Shown piece after piece: positions 63,256 through 64,000 of a DNA stretch of 64,000 nucleotides. Under the pieces are notes generated by a model, which worked only from the letters and a program-made list of their open reading frames with translations, was not told the DNA's origin and did not search any database. Positions within the stretch are counted from its first letter, which is position 1. Every line of letters starts with the position of its first letter. The position numbers were made by a program, and so were the translations under genes. The stretch comes from Bacteroidetes bacterium UBA7662 (GTDB lineage Bacteria > Bacteroidota > Bacteroidia > UBA7662): positions 1 through 64,000 of the forward strand of contig DLHS01000016.1 in the NCBI GenBank assembly GCA_002483345.1, in the 5' to 3' direction.

Positions 63256-63846
63256 TTATGATTTCCTTTTAACCGCGCCTGCAATCATTTCGTATTGCTG
63301 TCCGCTTTCAGGGCAAATGGCCATGCCAGATGCATCAAAAACAAGTTTGTGGCCATACTCACTTACCCAGCCACTTTGTCTGGCAGGATTCCCTACCATC
63401 AATGCATAGGCCGGCACCTCCCTGGTTATTACTGCACCTGCTCCAATCAATGCAAACTGATGAATGTCATGGCCGCATACAATAGTAGCATTGGCTCCGA
63501 TGCTGGCTCCCTTCTCTACTTTGGTTTTGACATACGCTTCCTTCCTGCTGACGGCACTGCGAGGGTTTATAATGTTGGTGAAAACACAGGAAGGTCCCAA
63601 AAAAACATCGTCCTCACAGCTGACACCGGTATACAGACTTACATTGTTCTGAACCTTTACGTTGTTACCCAGTACTACCCCGGGAGAAACAACTACGTTC
63701 TGTCCAATATTGCAATTCTGACCTATAATGCTGCCGGTCATGACATGGCAGAAATGCCATATACGGGTTCCGGCACCTATTTCACAGCCCTCATCTATGA
63801 CAGCTGTTTCGTGTGCAAAATATAATTTGGAATCAGAGTCTGGCAT
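63256..63846 (-). CDS. WbpD-like UDP-sugar N-acetyltransferase
   Basis: The 196-residue hexapeptide protein has the WbpD pattern: AVIDEGCEIGAGTRIWHFCHVMTGSIIGQNCNIGQNVVV and NNVKVQNNVSLYTGVSCEDDVFLGPSCVFTNIINPRSAVSRK, then GANATIVCGHDIHQFALIGAGAVITREVPAYALMVGNPARQ. It transfers acetyl to the 3-amino group of UDP-GlcNAc(3N)A. The C-terminal Cys-containing tail is typical. It overlaps the upstream dehydrogenase by 14 bases. Confidence 0.92.
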   Translation of the reverse strand: MPDSDSKLYFAHETAVIDEGCEIGAGTRIWHFCHVMTGSIIGQNCNIGQNVVVSPGVVLGNNVKVQNNVSLYTGVSCEDDVFLGPSCVFTNIINPRSAVSRKEAYVKTKVEKGASIGANATIVCGHDIHQFALIGAGAVITREVPAYALMVGNPARQSGWVSEYGHKLVFDASGMAICPESGQQYEMIAGAVKRKS

Positions 63847-64000
63847 CCGCTAAATGGCGTGGAATAAAGGCTTTGGTGTCGAAAATAACGGCCCCTTGTG
63901 CCTTCATCTTTTCAAAATCTATGCTTTTAAAGCTTTCATGAGAGACAGCCACAATAACCGACTGGTACTTTTTATCAACCAACTGCTCTAAAAGATCCAG
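63833..64000 (-). CDS. Nucleotide-sugar 6-dehydrogenase, C-terminal fragment (WbpA/TviB-like; runs off right edge)
   Basis: Fifty-five codons are visible, in frame to the stop at 63833. The fragment has KYQSVIVAVSHESF, then GAVIFDTKAFIP, the C-terminal substrate-binding domain pattern of UDP-glucose/UDP-GlcNAc dehydrogenases. Its position upstream of WbpD and WbpB makes UDP-GlcNAc 6-dehydrogenase, the first step to UDP-GlcNAcA, the likely activity. The NAD domain and active-site Cys are outside the window. Confidence 0.82.
   Translation of the reverse strand: MDLLEQLVDKKYQSVIVAVSHESFKSIDFEKMKAQGAVIFDTKAFIPRHLADARL

Noticed and set aside
1..64000. tRNA, rRNA or riboswitch genes
   Set aside because: I looked for cloverleaf-like and conserved rRNA stretches in intergenic regions and saw none; a covariance-model search would settle this.

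Overview
The window looks like the chromosome of a member of the Bacteroidota, probably Saprospiria/Chitinophagia-like; this is inference from gene content, not a placement. Supporting signs are a ScpB gene next to an RluB-type pseudouridine synthase with an Arg/Gly/Asp-rich N-terminal extension, a lipoprotein DPP III (M49) peptidase, an XrtF-type exosortase with its partner, a Wzi/RemB-like outer-membrane protein, very little Shine-Dalgarno signal, and the Bacteroidota promoter box TAnnTTTG close upstream of several first genes. No transposase, tRNA, rRNA or CRISPR array was seen.

Layout. (1) 1-15.4 kb is relatively GC-rich housekeeping DNA in short units: rluB (partial), scpB, DPP III, a glycosyltransferase, an MsbA-like ABC exporter, a PLP aminotransferase, a solitary AAA ATPase behind a perfect palindrome, dusB, a CPBP protease, a DUF2007 protein, cdsA, glutamate dehydrogenase, psd, an MFS pump and a hypothetical protein. 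(2) 15.4-19.8 kb carries a structured inverted repeat, three minus-strand lipoproteins (CsgG-like, LPP20-like, small LPP20-like) and a DUF456 membrane protein. (3) 19.8-33.3 kb is a first glycan-assembly block, mostly plus strand: flippase, methyltransferase, five GT2 enzymes, a polymerase/ligase-like protein, ManC and Wzi/RemB; then a divergent O-antigen ligase-like gene, GtrA and a GT39 enzyme. (4) 33.3-64 kb is a second, clearly more AT-rich block, entirely minus strand, with genes mostly overlapping by 4 bases.

The second block reads as one assembly line. A winged-helix regulator heads it, followed by RmlB, a Wza-like SLBB export protein, a Wzz-like chain-length protein, WecE (dTDP-Fuc4N type), a methyltransferase, Wzx, a GT4, a Wzy-like polymerase, an AlgI-like MBOAT with an SGNH-like partner (O-acetylation), a dehydrogenase, the HisH/HisF/WbpG set for acetamidino-sugar formation, GT4 enzymes, WbpB/WbpD/WbpE for diamino-uronic acids, and a bacillosamine-type module (PglC, PglD, PglE, PglF-like). 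A second WbpB/WbpD pair, plus the C-terminus of a WbpA-like dehydrogenase, lies at the right edge. An XrtF exosortase and its small membrane partner sit inside the bacillosamine module, overlapping genes on both sides, which suggests that surface-protein sorting is coupled to this glycan.

Most interesting points: the exosortase pair embedded in the glycan module; exact TAnnTTTG boxes ending 4 bases before start codons, suggesting leaderless mRNAs; a perfect 23-bp-arm palindrome with a competing hairpin over an ATPase promoter; three long inverted repeats that carry internal hairpins; and the duplicated diamino-uronate genes beside an amidotransferase set whose HisF-like subunit lacks a catalytic Asp.
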